The translations under genes were made by a program, and so were the position numbers. From contig CAWZYM010000346.1 in the NCBI GenBank assembly GCA_963966185.1, forward strand, positions 92,001 to 156,000: DNA of 64,000 bases. The letters run 5' to 3'. Positions 8,903 to 17,260 of this stretch are shown piece after piece. The stretch's first letter is position 1. Each line of letters starts with the position of its first letter. This stretch comes from Rhabditoides inermis. Taxonomy: Eukaryota; Nematoda; Chromadorea; Rhabditida; Rhabditidae. The notes below the pieces were generated by a model that worked only from the letters and a program-made list of their open reading frames with translations, was not told the DNA's origin and searched no databases.

Positions 8903-9952
8903 TCCGCCTCCACCCTTTCCCGAGCATTTGCTTGTGTCCTACTTTGCTTGAATTTTAGAGATTAGCATCTCAGTTATCATAGAACAATTCACTTGTTTAA
9001 ATTCAATCGTGTGAATGTGCCCTGAATGAACAACTACAAAATCTGTCTGAAATGAGATTTTGAGCATCCGCTTCCACCTTTTCCCGAGCATTTGCTAGTG
9101 TCCTACTATGCCTAAATTCTAGAAATTAGCATCTCAGTTATCATAGAACACTTCACCTGTTTAAATTCAATCGTGTGAATGTGCCCTGAATGCACAACTA
9201 CAAAATCTGTCTGAAATGAGATTTTGAGCATCCGCTTCCACCTTTTCCCGAGCATATGCTAGTGTCCTACTATGCCTAAATTCTAGAATTTAGCATCTCA
9301 GTTATCATAGAACAATTCACTTGTTTAAATTCAATCGTGTGAATGTGCCCTGAATGCACAACTACAAAATCTGTCTGAAATGAGATTTTGAGCATCCGCT
9401 TCCACCTTTTCCCGAGCATTTGCTAGTGTCCTACTATGCCTAAATTCTAGAATTTAGCATCTCAGTTATCATAGAACAATTCACTTGTTTAAATTCAATC
9501 GTGTGAATGTGCCCTGAATGCACAACTACAAAATCTGTCTGAAATGAGATTTTGAGCATCCGCTTCCACCTTTTCCCGAGCATTTGCTAGTGTCCTACTA
9601 TGCCTAAATTCTAGAATTTAGCATCTCAGTTATCATAGAACAATTCACTTGTTTAAATTCAATCGTGTGAATGTGCCCTGAATGCACAACTACAAAATCT
9701 GTCTGAAATGAGATTTTGAGCATCCGCTTCCACCTTTTCCCGAGCATATGCTAGTGTCCTACTATGCTGGAAGTTTGAATTGCAGCATCTTAAATAGCAT
9801 ACAACAATTCACTTGTTCAAATTCAATCGTGTGAATGTGCCCTGAAGGCACAACTACAAAAACTGTCTTAAAGGAGATTTTTAGCCTCCGCCTCCACCAT
9901 TTCTCGAGCATTTGCCAGTGTCCTACTATGCTGAAATTTTAGAAATTAGCAT
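8903..9952 (+). repeat. SatB 164 bp satellite, array 1
   Basis: About 6.4 units. The start of GAGCATCCGC recurs at 9062, 9226, 9390, 9554 and 9718, giving an exact 164 bp period. Conserved blocks are TTTTCCCGAGCATTTGCTAG, TCCTACTATGC, the box TCAATCGTGTGAATGTGCCC and ACAACTACAAAA. The last unit is more diverged and breaks off at TTAGCAT into the module. Confidence 0.97.
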
Positions 9953-10153
9953 TCGAAAAGTCACCAAATATGGCAAATATGATCGACTTTTCGTACAGAC
10001 GAGATAGAGGGTCCAATTTGTAAACTTAAGCTTTTATGGGCAAAAAAACCCTTCTGTCAAACTTTCAGATCGATCGGACTTTGTCTTCATACAGTATTAG
10101 ACATTTTTTGAGTTACTTGCTGGGGTCGCGCCCACCGGATTGCTCGCTACCAT
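9953..10153 (+). repeat. SatB-to-SatA junction module, full copy
   Basis: Unique-looking 200 bp: TCGAAAAGTCACCAAATATG through the CCCTTCTGTCAAAC segment to GCTCGCTACCA. The inverted counterpart is 50191-50392, also bordered by SatB on the corresponding side. Possibly the terminal part of the element that spread these satellites. Confidence 0.85.
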
Positions 10154-10203
10154 GAAAAGCGATGAATTTGAAAAGCGATGAATTTGAAAAGCGATGAATT
10201 TGA
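10154..10203 (-). repeat. SatA remnant, three units
   Basis: Three GCGATGAATTTGAAAA units directly after the module, cut off by the outer end of the 3.9 kb palindrome. Confidence 0.9.
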
Positions 10204-10436
10204 AGAGAGTGTATATAGGTAAAAAAAATGAAAGTGAGAAATAAGAAAGATGGTGACAGAAGAAAGTAGGAGACAGACAGTTAGAAAGACATGAAGTGAA
10301 AGAGATACATAGACCTTTCGCATGGATGTCTCTCCGTAAGAATCAATAGAGAGTAATCAGCAAGATGAACTACTTTTTTATTTTCTATTCTTGGATACCT
10401 AGTGCGGAGGCGCGCGGCAGCGCGCCGGAGCGCTAG
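10204..10436 (+). mobile_element. Helitron-like 3' terminal fragment, copy 1
   Basis: Ends with the perfect hairpin GGCGCGC-GGCA-GCGCGCC (10409-10426), then GGAGCG and CTAG (10433-10436) followed by T. A hairpin a few bases before a terminal CTRR is the hallmark of Helitron 3' ends. The body is GA-rich and truncated by SatA on the left. Related ends are at 13826, 18073 and 48742. The outer CTAG-GC...GC-CTAG symmetry leaves another hairpin-ended element possible. Confidence 0.5.
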
Positions 10437-10563
10437 TCACGACAGTTATCTCTATTGAATAGGTTGAGAGCTTTTTGATGTGAACACAACTATGCATATA
10501 CTTGAGCATAATGCTCTTAACATCAAATGATTTGTAGCCCAGTGACAGTATAAAACATACAAT
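10437..10563. other. Palindrome arm segment without gene
   Basis: Lies between the Helitron-like end and the RT fragment. It starts TCACGACAG and contains TCTCTATTGAATAGG, which could be a TC-start Helitron 5' end but is too short to judge. Confidence 0.3.
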
Positions 10564-10965
10564 TCAGTCAATTTTACAAACAGTACTTTTCTTGGAGTTA
10601 CAACGAACGATACGTACAATTTCAGACTTCAGAGAACCATGTACAGTTTTTCTACGAGTGGTACTTTCACAATTTATAAACCTATGGACCTTGAAATTAT
10701 ACGCATCCGTTTTATTGTACAACATACATTCCCACTCTCCATTGTTATTAGTCACCGTTAGATCAAGGAAATCAACTTTGTTCGGAGAGCGGTTTGTCTG
10801 TTCCAATACTAGAGTACTAGAGTCATACCCAGAGAGAAACACCTTTAGTTTTAGTTGTTTGTCATACTTATAAAAAATCAAAATATCATCCATGTACCTG
10901 AATACTCGAAAGTAGTTCAGAGCACAAATATTTTTACATTTGCATGACTGTTCATATTCTAACAC
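10564..10965 (-). pseudogene. Penelope-like reverse transcriptase fragment, left-arm copy
   Basis: Mirror copy of 13294-13863. The minus strand encodes the RT catalytic motif FRYMDDILIF (YxDD type) and FLDLTV, then the thumb-like HRFINCES and EIVRIVRC. Relative to the right arm this copy lacks two bases in the run near 10577-10583, so the frame ends early (SKKSTVCKID then stop). No RT fingers, no GIY-YIG domain and no start are present, so it is a dead fragment. Confidence 0.65.
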
Positions 10966-11225
10966 ACTCAGAGTAAGAGAAACAAATCACATTGTGGCGT
11001 AGTGGTAACGCTTAGCGATGTTCTCGACCGCTCTTCTTACAGTGCGTTAATTGACATACAATATTATTCAGGGGGATTTGTAGTTCGCCGGGTCACTGTA
11101 GAAAATTGATCTACCCTCTAGTCGCATTTGCTCTACCCTCTAGTCGTGAGGAGACCCAAGCGCGCGCATTCAAACGCTAATATCGTCTCGCATACGATGT
11201 TCTCGCCCGCTCCGCTCACAGTGCG
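10966..11225. other. Palindrome arm with pol III box A-like motif and short repeats
   Basis: TGGCGTAGTGGTAACGC resembles a tRNA-type box A, but no box B follows at the right distance. CTACCCTCTAGTCG occurs twice, at about 11112 and 11132. The left arm carries about 40 extra bases here relative to the right arm. No gene seen. Confidence 0.35.
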
Positions 11226-11229
11226 TTAA

Positions 11230-11452
11230 AGGATGTATCCGGACAATGTATTATTCCCTGGTCTTCAGGATGGGGATGCTTTCGTTCTCTACAGTGAAGA
11301 CGAGTTTTAAAATTATGTTTGTCTAGAAAAGTTAGTAAAAATACAAACAATTTTTCCACGTTTATACAATTTCAAAAGAAGGTTTCATTGACGAGAACAA
11401 AAACGACCCCAACCTGAAGATCAGGCCAGATAAGATTGTCCGGATAAATCCT
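11230..11452. mobile_element. TTAA-flanked MITE, left-arm copy (223 bp)
   Basis: TTAA at 11226-11229 and 11453-11456 flanks imperfect inverted repeats of about 60 bp beginning AGGATGTATCCGGACAAT on one side and AGGATTTATCCGGACAAT on the other, continuing to the CCTGATCTTCAGG-like segment. No ORF. TTAA target duplications are typical of piggyBac-type elements; family assignment is by target site only. Confidence 0.7.
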
Positions 11453-11456
11453 TTAA

Positions 11457-11718
11457 AGGAACATGGCATTCGGGGGGTAATTGAACGATCCCCCACTCAT
11501 ATGTGCACAATTCCATCGCGGAACTCGAAAGGTGATGCCACGCCGAAAAAAGAGCGGGAACTTTCAAATTCCCTCCAAATTCTCCGCTGGCTCTTGCGCA
11601 TCTCTCGAATGAGCTGTCGCTTCACGCGGGTCGAATCTTGGTTACCCCCAAACATGAAACACCATCTAATGGATTCTAACCAATCAATGTCTCACGAAAA
11701 GAGTTGATTGCGAGCCCA
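11457..11718. other. Upstream region of the TATA-driven fragment
   Basis: No convincing gene. The 68-codon plus ORF here (11501-11707) has no recognisable domain and is mirrored in the right arm, so it is not independent evidence of coding. Confidence 0.35.
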
Positions 11719-11719
11719 C

Positions 11720-11728
11720 TATATATTT
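11720..11728 (+). promoter_or_regulatory. TATA box
   Basis: TATATATTT lies 53 bases before the ATG at 11781, with AGTCTTCTACAGACAGTTCG at the expected start-site distance. The mirrored copy is at 12571-12579 on the minus strand. Confidence 0.5.
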
Positions 11729-11780
11729 TGAGTCTTCTACAGACAGTTCGATCGCACTTTCTTCAGGCACTCTCACGTCA

Positions 11781-12137
11781 ATGTTCCGGCAGTTCTCCGA
11801 GAAGAGCCCTCTATGGGCGGAGGTGGTTGGTGGGGACGCCGACGATGTTGCCGCGGCATCGCAAGTCCTCATCGATGCCTGCGCCGAGCTCGGAGACGTT
11901 CCCAATGAGAACCACGACCTGGTACGATGCAAGTTACATTTGTGTAGTTGTAGCTCGTCTCGTTTTCAGTTTCCATTCGATTAGTCGCCCCTTTTTCAGC
12001 ACTACTACTCCTGCCGCCTGCTGTCGACCGCACTGCTCGCGTGTCGTGTCGTGGCGAGAGCGTTGATTGGATGGCTGCGACCAGGGGCATTGGTCCGGTG
12101 GCTGGGCGTCGTGTTGTCCTCATCAGCATCCTGCTCG
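11781..12137 (+). CDS. Two exons of an unrecognised gene, 3' incomplete
   Basis: Exon 1 is 11781-11921 (47 codons), starting MFRQFSEKSPLWAEVVGG and containing the helical-looking VAAASQVLIDACAELGDV. The intron 11922-11999 is 78 nt with donor GTACGA and acceptor CTTTTTCAG. Exon 2 is 12000-12137 (46 codons), starts HYYSCRLLSTALLACRVVAR and is rather hydrophobic; it ends at a GTATTA donor-like site. The frame is kept throughout. A TATA box stands just upstream. After 12137 the sequence soon becomes a Penelope-like remnant, so the gene seems cut by it. Exon 2 is single-copy in the palindrome spacer, while exon 1 is present in both arms. No family recognised; a truncated cellular gene carried in the duplication is the simplest reading. 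Confidence 0.45.
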
Positions 12138-12184
12138 GTATTATTATTCTTATGACATTACGGAAACTGTACACAAATTCAAAC

Positions 12185-12293
12185 ATATGATGAGATGGTG
12201 GTGTTCAGCCGATGTACCGCGAAAGAAACAGTTTATTCCGACGTTTCGCCTTTATGGCATCATCAGGGAAAGCAATACCTCAAACTTGGGTAG
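12185..12293 (-). mobile_element. Penelope-like terminal fragment, inverted copy
   Basis: Minus-strand match to 1430-1530 with a few substitutions, including the hammerhead-like core and the CGGTACATCGGCTGAACA segment. It ends at the palindrome's right arm. Confidence 0.55.
12231..12285 (-). ncRNA. Hammerhead ribozyme-like motif, second copy
   Basis: Minus-strand CTGATGA, GCC/GGC stem II with ATAAA loop, GAAACGTC, TTCC/GGAA and GTTT/AAAC stem I segments, as at 1431-1485. The distal loop differs (GAGGTATTGCT against GAGGTAATGCT) while the core is unchanged. Confidence 0.5.
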
Positions 12294-12377
12294 TTAGTGC
12301 TGAAAAAGGGGCGACTAATCGAATGGAAACTGAAAACGAGACGAGCTACAACTACACAAATGTAACTTGCATCGTAC

Positions 12378-12518
12378 CAGGTCGTGGTTCTCATTGGGAA
12401 CGTCTCCGAGCTCGGCGCAGGCATCGATGAGGACTTGCGATGCCGCGGCAACATCGTCGGCGTCCCCACCAACCACCTCCGCCCATAGAGGGCTCTTCTC
12501 GGAGAACTGCCGGAACAT
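12378..12518 (-). pseudogene. Mirror copy of exon 1 of the TATA-driven fragment
   Basis: Same exon as 11781-11921 on the minus strand with its own TATA box at 12579-12571. The intron continues to the acceptor at about 12300, where the arm ends and exon 2 is replaced by Penelope-like sequence, so this copy cannot make the same product. Confidence 0.6.
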
Positions 12519-12846
12519 TGACGTGAGAGTGCCTGAAGAAAGTGCGATCGAACTGTCGGTAGAAGACTCAAAATATATAGTGGGCTCGCAATCAACTCTT
12601 TTCGTGAGACATTGATTGGTTAGAATCCATTAGATGGTGTTTCATGTTTGGGGGTAACCAAGATTCGACCCGCGTGAAGCGACAGCTCATTCGAGAGATG
12701 CGCAAGAGCCAGCGGAGAATTTGGAGGGAATTTGAAAGTTCCCGCTCTTTTTTCGGCGTGGCATCACCTTTCGAGTTCCGCGATGGAATTGTGCACATAT
12801 GAGTGGGGGATCGTTCAATTACCCCCCGAATGCCATGTTCCTTTAA

Positions 12847-13069
12847 AGGATTTATCCGGACAATCTAATCTGGCCTGATCTTCAGGTTGGGGTCGTTTTT
12901 GTTCTCGTCAATGAAACCTTCTTTTGAAATTGTATAAACGTGGAAAAATTGTTTGTATTTTTACTAACTTTTCTAGACAAACATAATTTTAAAACTCGTC
13001 TTCACTGTAGAGAACGAAAGCATCCCCATCCTGAAGACCAGGGAATAATACATTGTCCGGATACATCCT
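12847..13069. mobile_element. TTAA-flanked MITE, right-arm copy (223 bp)
   Basis: Mirror of 11230-11452 with TTAA at 12843-12846 and 13070-13073. Same length as the left copy. Confidence 0.7.
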
Positions 13070-13272
13070 TTAACGCACTGTGAGCGGAGCGGGCGAGAAC
13101 ATCGTATGCGAGACGATATTAGCGTTTGAATGCGCGCGCTTGGGTCTCCTCACGACTAGAGGGTAGAGCAAATGCGACTAGAGGGTAGATCAATTTTCTA
13201 CAGTGACCCGGCGAACTACATATTATATGTCAATTAACGCACTGTAAGCGTTACCTCTACGCCACAATGTAA
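13070..13272. other. Palindrome arm segment, shorter counterpart of 10966-11225
   Basis: Contains the two CGACTAGAGGGTAG copies and the tRNA-like box A on the minus strand, here GTGGCGTAGAGGTAACGC. About 40 bases present in the left arm are missing. No gene. Confidence 0.4.
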
Positions 13273-13863
13273 TTTGTTTCTCTTACTCTGAGTGTGTTAG
13301 AATATGAACAGTCATGCAAATGTAAAAATATTTGTGCTCTGAACTACTTTCGAGTATTCAGGTACATGGATGATATTTTGATTTTTTATAAGTATGACAA
13401 ACAACTAAAACTAAAGGTGTTTCTCTCTGGGTATGACTCTAGTACTCTAGTATTGGAACAGACAAACCGCTCTCCGAACAAAGTTGATTTCCTTGATCTA
13501 ACGGTGACTAATAACAATGGAGAGTGGGAATGTATGTTGTACAATAAAACGGATGCGTATAATTTCAAGGTCCATAGGTTTATAAATTGTGAAAGTACCA
13601 CTCGTAGAAAAACTGTACATGGTTCTCTGAAGTCTGAAATTGTACGTATCGTTCGTTGTAACTCCAAGAAAAGTACTGTGTTTGTAAAATTGACTGAATT
13701 GTATGTTTTATACTGTCACTTCGGCTACAAATCATTTGATGTTAAGAGCATTATGCTCAAGTATATGCATAGTTGTGTTCACATCAAAAAGCTCTCAACT
13801 TATTCAATAGAGATAACTGTCGTGACTAGCGCTCCGGCGCGCTGCCGCGCGCCTCCGCACTAG
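13273..13863 (+). mobile_element. Penelope-like reverse transcriptase fragment, right-arm copy
   Basis: Open from 13273, just after a stop, with no good ATG. It encodes RT palm motif C as FRYMDDILIF, then FLDLTV followed by a short variable stretch, YNKTDAYNFKVHRFIN, EIVRIVRC and LYCHFGYKSF. This order (YxDD, FLDL, conserved His/Arg thumb, aromatic-Gly-Tyr) fits the RT of Penelope-like elements. Motifs A and B and the GIY-YIG endonuclease are missing, so it is a fragment. The last part (after about 13790) runs into the region before the Helitron-like end. It is the better-preserved copy, two bases longer than the left arm at about 13678. A DIRS-like or other YxDD RT cannot be excluded without a search. 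Confidence 0.65.
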
Positions 13864-14300
13864 GTATCCAAGAATAGAAAATAAAAAAGTAGTTCATCTT
13901 GCTGATTACTCTCTATTGATTCTTACGGAGAGACATCCATGCGAAAGGTCTATGTATCTCTTTCACTTCATGTCTTTCTAACTGTCTGTCTCCTACTTTC
14001 TTCTGTCTCCATCTTTCTTATTTCTCACTTTCATTTTTTTTACCTATATACACTCTCTTTCCCTCTCTCTCTCTTCCTCGTCTACTCTCACATCTCTGCG
14101 GTCACAGAATTTTTCTAGAGACAGTAATATGGTCTCTTCTGTCTACTCTCACGTCTCCGCATCGATCCCAACATTTTTCTAGAAGCAGTTCTATGCTCTC
14201 TTCTCTCTACTCTCACGTCTCCGCATCGATCACATTATTTTTCTAGAAACAGTTCTATGCTCGGTTCTTAACTAACTGTAAGATGGTAGCTCAGCTACTG
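13826..14300 (-). mobile_element. Helitron-like 3' end and body, copy 2
   Basis: Minus-strand mirror of copy 1: CTAG end at 13829-13826, then GGAGCG spacer and hairpin GGCGCGC-GGCA-GCGCGCC. Beyond the palindrome (after 14058) the body continues with CT-rich sequence and the roughly 62 bp minisatellite, so this copy is longer than copy 1. The 5' end is not defined. Confidence 0.5.
14081..14266. repeat. Minisatellite of about 62 bp, three units
   Basis: Units start TCTACTCTCA at 14081, 14142 and 14206 and contain the TTTTTCTAGA and ACAGT blocks. Related sequence occurs at 17548-17790 (inverted) and 49205-49600, each next to a Helitron-like end. Confidence 0.8.
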
Positions 14301-14393
14301 TAATGATTTGTCACTTGTGTATAGAATCCTGTCTGCAGGGTGACGGGCCGAAACAGGGTAAACCCCTCTTTCTACCTTTAAAGGCACAGGGGC

Positions 14394-14780
14394 GTGGAAT
14401 CCAATCTGATAGTCCTGTGCCCACCCTTACCGTCTGAGTACGGTTAGATAGAAACAGATTTAAACACCGGAGAGTTTTTCCATCAATCTTGTAGGACCTA
14501 CATACCTCATTTAATCTTCTATGAACAACTGAATCAAACGCCTTTTTAATATCTAGATAAATCGTGTCTACCGGTGACGTGTCTTCCACTTGGAACGATG
14601 ACGCAACGAACGGATAATGGGAATTTAGGAGAGAGCTACCCACTAGCAATAATACGATCCGTGTCTTCAATTAACGCTTCGAGCAGACTGGTGTTCAAGT
14701 TAGCGAGCGCGTACGTGGACCGGTCAGAGTCTGAAATGGTGTGCCGTTGTGTGTGTGTGTGTAGATGCGGTTGTAGGAAC
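14394..14780 (-). mobile_element. LINE RT fragment, inverted arm
   Basis: Inverted copy of 15094-15480 (positions sum to 29874). On the minus strand it carries the LINE motif A region (DTIYLDIKKAFDSV) and the following stretch up to the point before motif B, where the arm stops and the sequence changes to CCTTTAAAGG-containing DNA. Confidence 0.8.
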
Positions 14781-15093
14781 TACCCAAGTTTGAGGTAATG
14801 CTTTCCTAGTTTGAGGTAATGATTCAAACAAACACGTTTTTTTTCACTTCACTATCGTTTCGGTGATGTGTAGTGAGGAGATTCATCGAAAAACAACGCG
14901 CGCTTTTTTCAATGAGGTACCGTAATCGGATGAATCGTCCGATTCTTCTCCTCACCATTATAGACCGAAACTCACATGATGTGCATGCGTTTATTCTGCG
15001 GATTAGATGGCATATCTCGCAGTCGGCTCCGCGCACACCCACCAGCCTGTTATATAGGCGCGGCAGGGTGGGGCGGATAGCCTCCCACAACAC
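14781..15093. other. Spacer between the LINE inverted arms
   Basis: Starts with ACCCAAGTTTGAGGTAATGC, the first half of the Penelope-like terminal fragment without the hammerhead core, partly duplicated. Near 15050 there is a TATA-like TTATATAGGCGCGG. ORFs on both strands lack recognisable domains; the minus one (15093-14824) has a CEIC...CTSC pattern too weak to call. Confidence 0.4.
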
Positions 15094-16038
15094 ACAATCC
15101 TACAACCGCATCTACACACACATACAACGGCACACCATTTCAGACTCTGACCGGTCCACGTACGCGCTCGCTAACTTGAACACCAGTCTGCTCGAAGCGT
15201 TAATTGAAGACACGGATCGTATTATTGCTAGTGGGTAGCTCTCTCCTAAATTCCCATTATCCGTTCGTTGCGTCATCGTTCCAAGTGGAAGACACGTCAC
15301 CGGTAGACACGATTTATCTAGATATTAAAAAGGCGTTTGATTCAGTTGTTCATAGAAGATTAAATGAGGTATGTAGGTCCTACAAGATTGATGGAAAAAC
15401 TCTCCGGTGTTTAAATCTGTTTCTATCTAACCGTACTCAGACGGTAAGGGTGGGCACAGGACTATCAGATTGGATTCCAGTTCTTAGTGGTACACCACAA
15501 GGTAGTGTTGTTGGACCTCTACTCTTCTTGATCTATGTAAATGGAATCGGCTCCGTTATTAAACATAGTAAATACTTTTTTGTACGCGGATGACATGAAA
15601 TTGTCAATTCCACAGAACATTCCCAATTTCAAAGTATTACTCGAAACAGACCTGGCAAATGTACATCGATGGCTTGGTGAGCGCCAACTCTTACTATCGG
15701 CTGCTAAATCCAATGTTATTCATTTTGGAAAACGTGCCATCAAGTCTGTATATACGTGTGATGGCTCCGTAATAGCCTGCACTGACTCAATCAAAGATCT
15801 TGGTATTTATCTCACATCCGATCTCAGTCCAAGCGAGCATATCAGAAAAGTCATTCAGAAAACATCCTCGCGAGTCGGTGTATTACGAATGGCCTTCCAT
15901 CGGAATGAATCGTTGTATTTAAACGTCTATAAATATCACACCGTCTCTGTAAGAATCGGACACTTTTTGGGCATGTGGTTACTAGGAGCTATGCCGGCGC
16001 ATACAAAAGTTATCAAAGGTCCTCTACAAGATGTATAG
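15094..16038 (+). mobile_element. Non-LTR retrotransposon (LINE) RT fragment, frameshifted
   Basis: Domain evidence: motif A YLDIKKAFDSV (about 15317-15350), the GTPQGSVVGPLLFLIYVN block of motif B (about 15489-15542), and motif C YADD at 15583-15594. Between B and C the frame changes by one base at the T run 15576-15581, so motif C lies in another frame, which stays open to TAG at 16036-16038. This order is that of LINE RTs of the CR1/Jockey-like groups. The fragment lacks endonuclease, N-terminal RT and 3' end; it is cut on the right by the fold-back element. The first part (to 15480) is also present inverted at 14394-14780. No longer mobile by itself. Confidence 0.8.
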
Positions 16039-16090
16039 GGTCGTTTTTGTCAAATATGCAAATTTGGCCCATTAAAAATTTGGCCCACTC
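16039..16090. other. Left shoulder of the fold-back element
   Basis: AT-rich sequence with TTTGGCCCA twice. It is only loosely matched by 16954-16990 on the other side, so the true termini of the element are uncertain. Confidence 0.4.
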
Positions 16091-16953
16091 TAAATAAGAG
16101 CTCGTTCGATTCTTTATCAGATTCCAAGAACTTTTTCACATAAAGTGTTTTCGAAAAAAATAAGTTCAAAAAAGTAATGATCAAAAAAATGAAAAAAATT
16201 GCATATTTTAGATTTTTTTTTGAAAATGTTGCTGACCTGAGAAGCAAGAATAATTAGCACCATTTGAAAAAACGTGTTTTGTTTGGTCCACATGATTTTT
16301 ATGAAAAAAATCAATCCTGACATCATCGGCCATTCAGACGGTTGAAAGTGGTCCGGAAAACGATTAATCGGAATTTTTCGTTTTTTCGCCCTGTGTCACT
16401 GCGAAGAAGCAAAAAGCAAATGCACCATTATAATCTACGCACTTTGTTCAGTATATGGGCGTGTTTTCATGAAAATCTATCATGACGTCATCTGTCATCT
16501 GCCATGCCTGCAAACTTGTCCGGACCACTTTCAACCGTCGGATGGCAGATGACGTCATGATAGATTTTCATGAAAACACGCCCATATACTGAACAAAGTG
16601 CGTAGATTATCATGGTGTATTTGCTTTTTGCTTCTTCGCAGTGACACAGGGCGAAAAATCGAAAAATGCCGAATAATCGTTTTCCGGACCACTTTCAACC
16701 GTCTGAATGGCCGATGATGTCAGGATTGATTTTCTTCATAAAAATCATGTATATCAAACAAAACACGTTCTTTCGAATGGTGCTAATTATTCTTGCTTCT
16801 CAGGTCAGCAACATTTTCAACAAAAAAAAACACGAAAATATGCAAATTTTTCATTTTTTTGATCATAACTTTTTTGAACTTATTTTTTTCGAAAAACATT
16901 TTATTTGAAAAAGTTCTTAGAATCTGATAAGGAATCGAACAAGCTCTTATTTA
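16091..16953. mobile_element. Fold-back element, arms of about 415 bp
   Basis: 16091-16505 pairs with 16542-16953 around a loop of about 36 bases (16506-16541). Arms contain TAAATAAGAGC, GGTGCTAATTATTCTTGCTT and TGACGTCAT. The segment CCGGACCACTTTCAACCGTC lies in the loop and again at the corresponding place in both arms. The arms differ by many small indels, so the duplication is old. ORFs inside are AT-rich mirror artefacts. A 50 bp piece of the right arm recurs at 33093-33143. Confidence 0.9.
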
Positions 16954-17019
16954 AAATGTTTTGGCAAAAATTGACCGGTTTGAGGTAGTGGTCCTTTAAA
17001 GGTACACTGGCGACTTATT
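16954..17019. other. Right shoulder of the fold-back element
   Basis: Contains TCCTTTAAAGGTACACTGGC, similar to ACCTTTAAAGGCACAGGGGC at about 14377, which may be a shared transposon terminus. Confidence 0.35.
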
Positions 17020-17260
17020 TTTGACTCGGAATGTGTAAAAGAATCATATAAATCAAAAGATGGAGAGAAGGACAGAGAGAGATGGAGAAAGAGCGAGAGA
17101 GCGCAGTGAAAGAGAGAAAGAACAGTGAGAGAGAACAGATGGAGAGAGAGAGAACAGAAGGAGATAGATTAGGTTTTGATTAAATCCAAATGAATAGTCA
17201 TAATTCAGCACATATTACATATAAAACATTTCTATGAAATTTAACAAAAGCACATATATT

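Larger units (their letters stand above)
10204..12003 (+). repeat. Left arm of 3.9 kb palindrome
   Basis: About 1.8 kb that recurs inverted at 12297-14058. Matching positions sum to 24299 in the inner part and about 24259 in the outer part; the difference comes from insertions near 11005-11090. The arm holds a Helitron-like end, the Penelope-like RT fragment, a TTAA MITE and a TATA-bearing exon, so it is a segmental inverted duplication rather than one transposon. Confidence 0.95.
12004..12296. other. Spacer of the 3.9 kb palindrome
   Basis: Single-copy centre between the arms. It holds exon 2 of the fragment above and then the inverted Penelope-like terminal fragment. The arm boundary on both sides falls within the AGTGCTGAAAAAGG/CCTTTTTCAGCACT sequence. 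Confidence 0.8.
12297..14058 (-). repeat. Right arm of 3.9 kb palindrome
   Basis: Inverted copy of 10204-12003. It ends where CTCTCT from the arm passes into CT-rich Helitron-like body sequence that the left arm lacks. Confidence 0.95.

Noticed and set aside
12592..12798. 68-codon ORFs in both palindrome arms (11501-11707 and mirror)
   Set aside because: Mirror images of each other, no domain, no splice or promoter context; treated as chance ORFs.
14824..15093. Zinc-finger-like CEIC...CTSC ORF on the minus strand
   Set aside because: Two cysteine pairs alone, without conserved spacing or histidines, are too weak; it lies in an inverted-repeat spacer.
16117..16908. ORFs within the fold-back element
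   Set aside because: AT-rich mirror translations of the two arms; they are phenylalanine/lysine-rich by composition and lack family resemblance.
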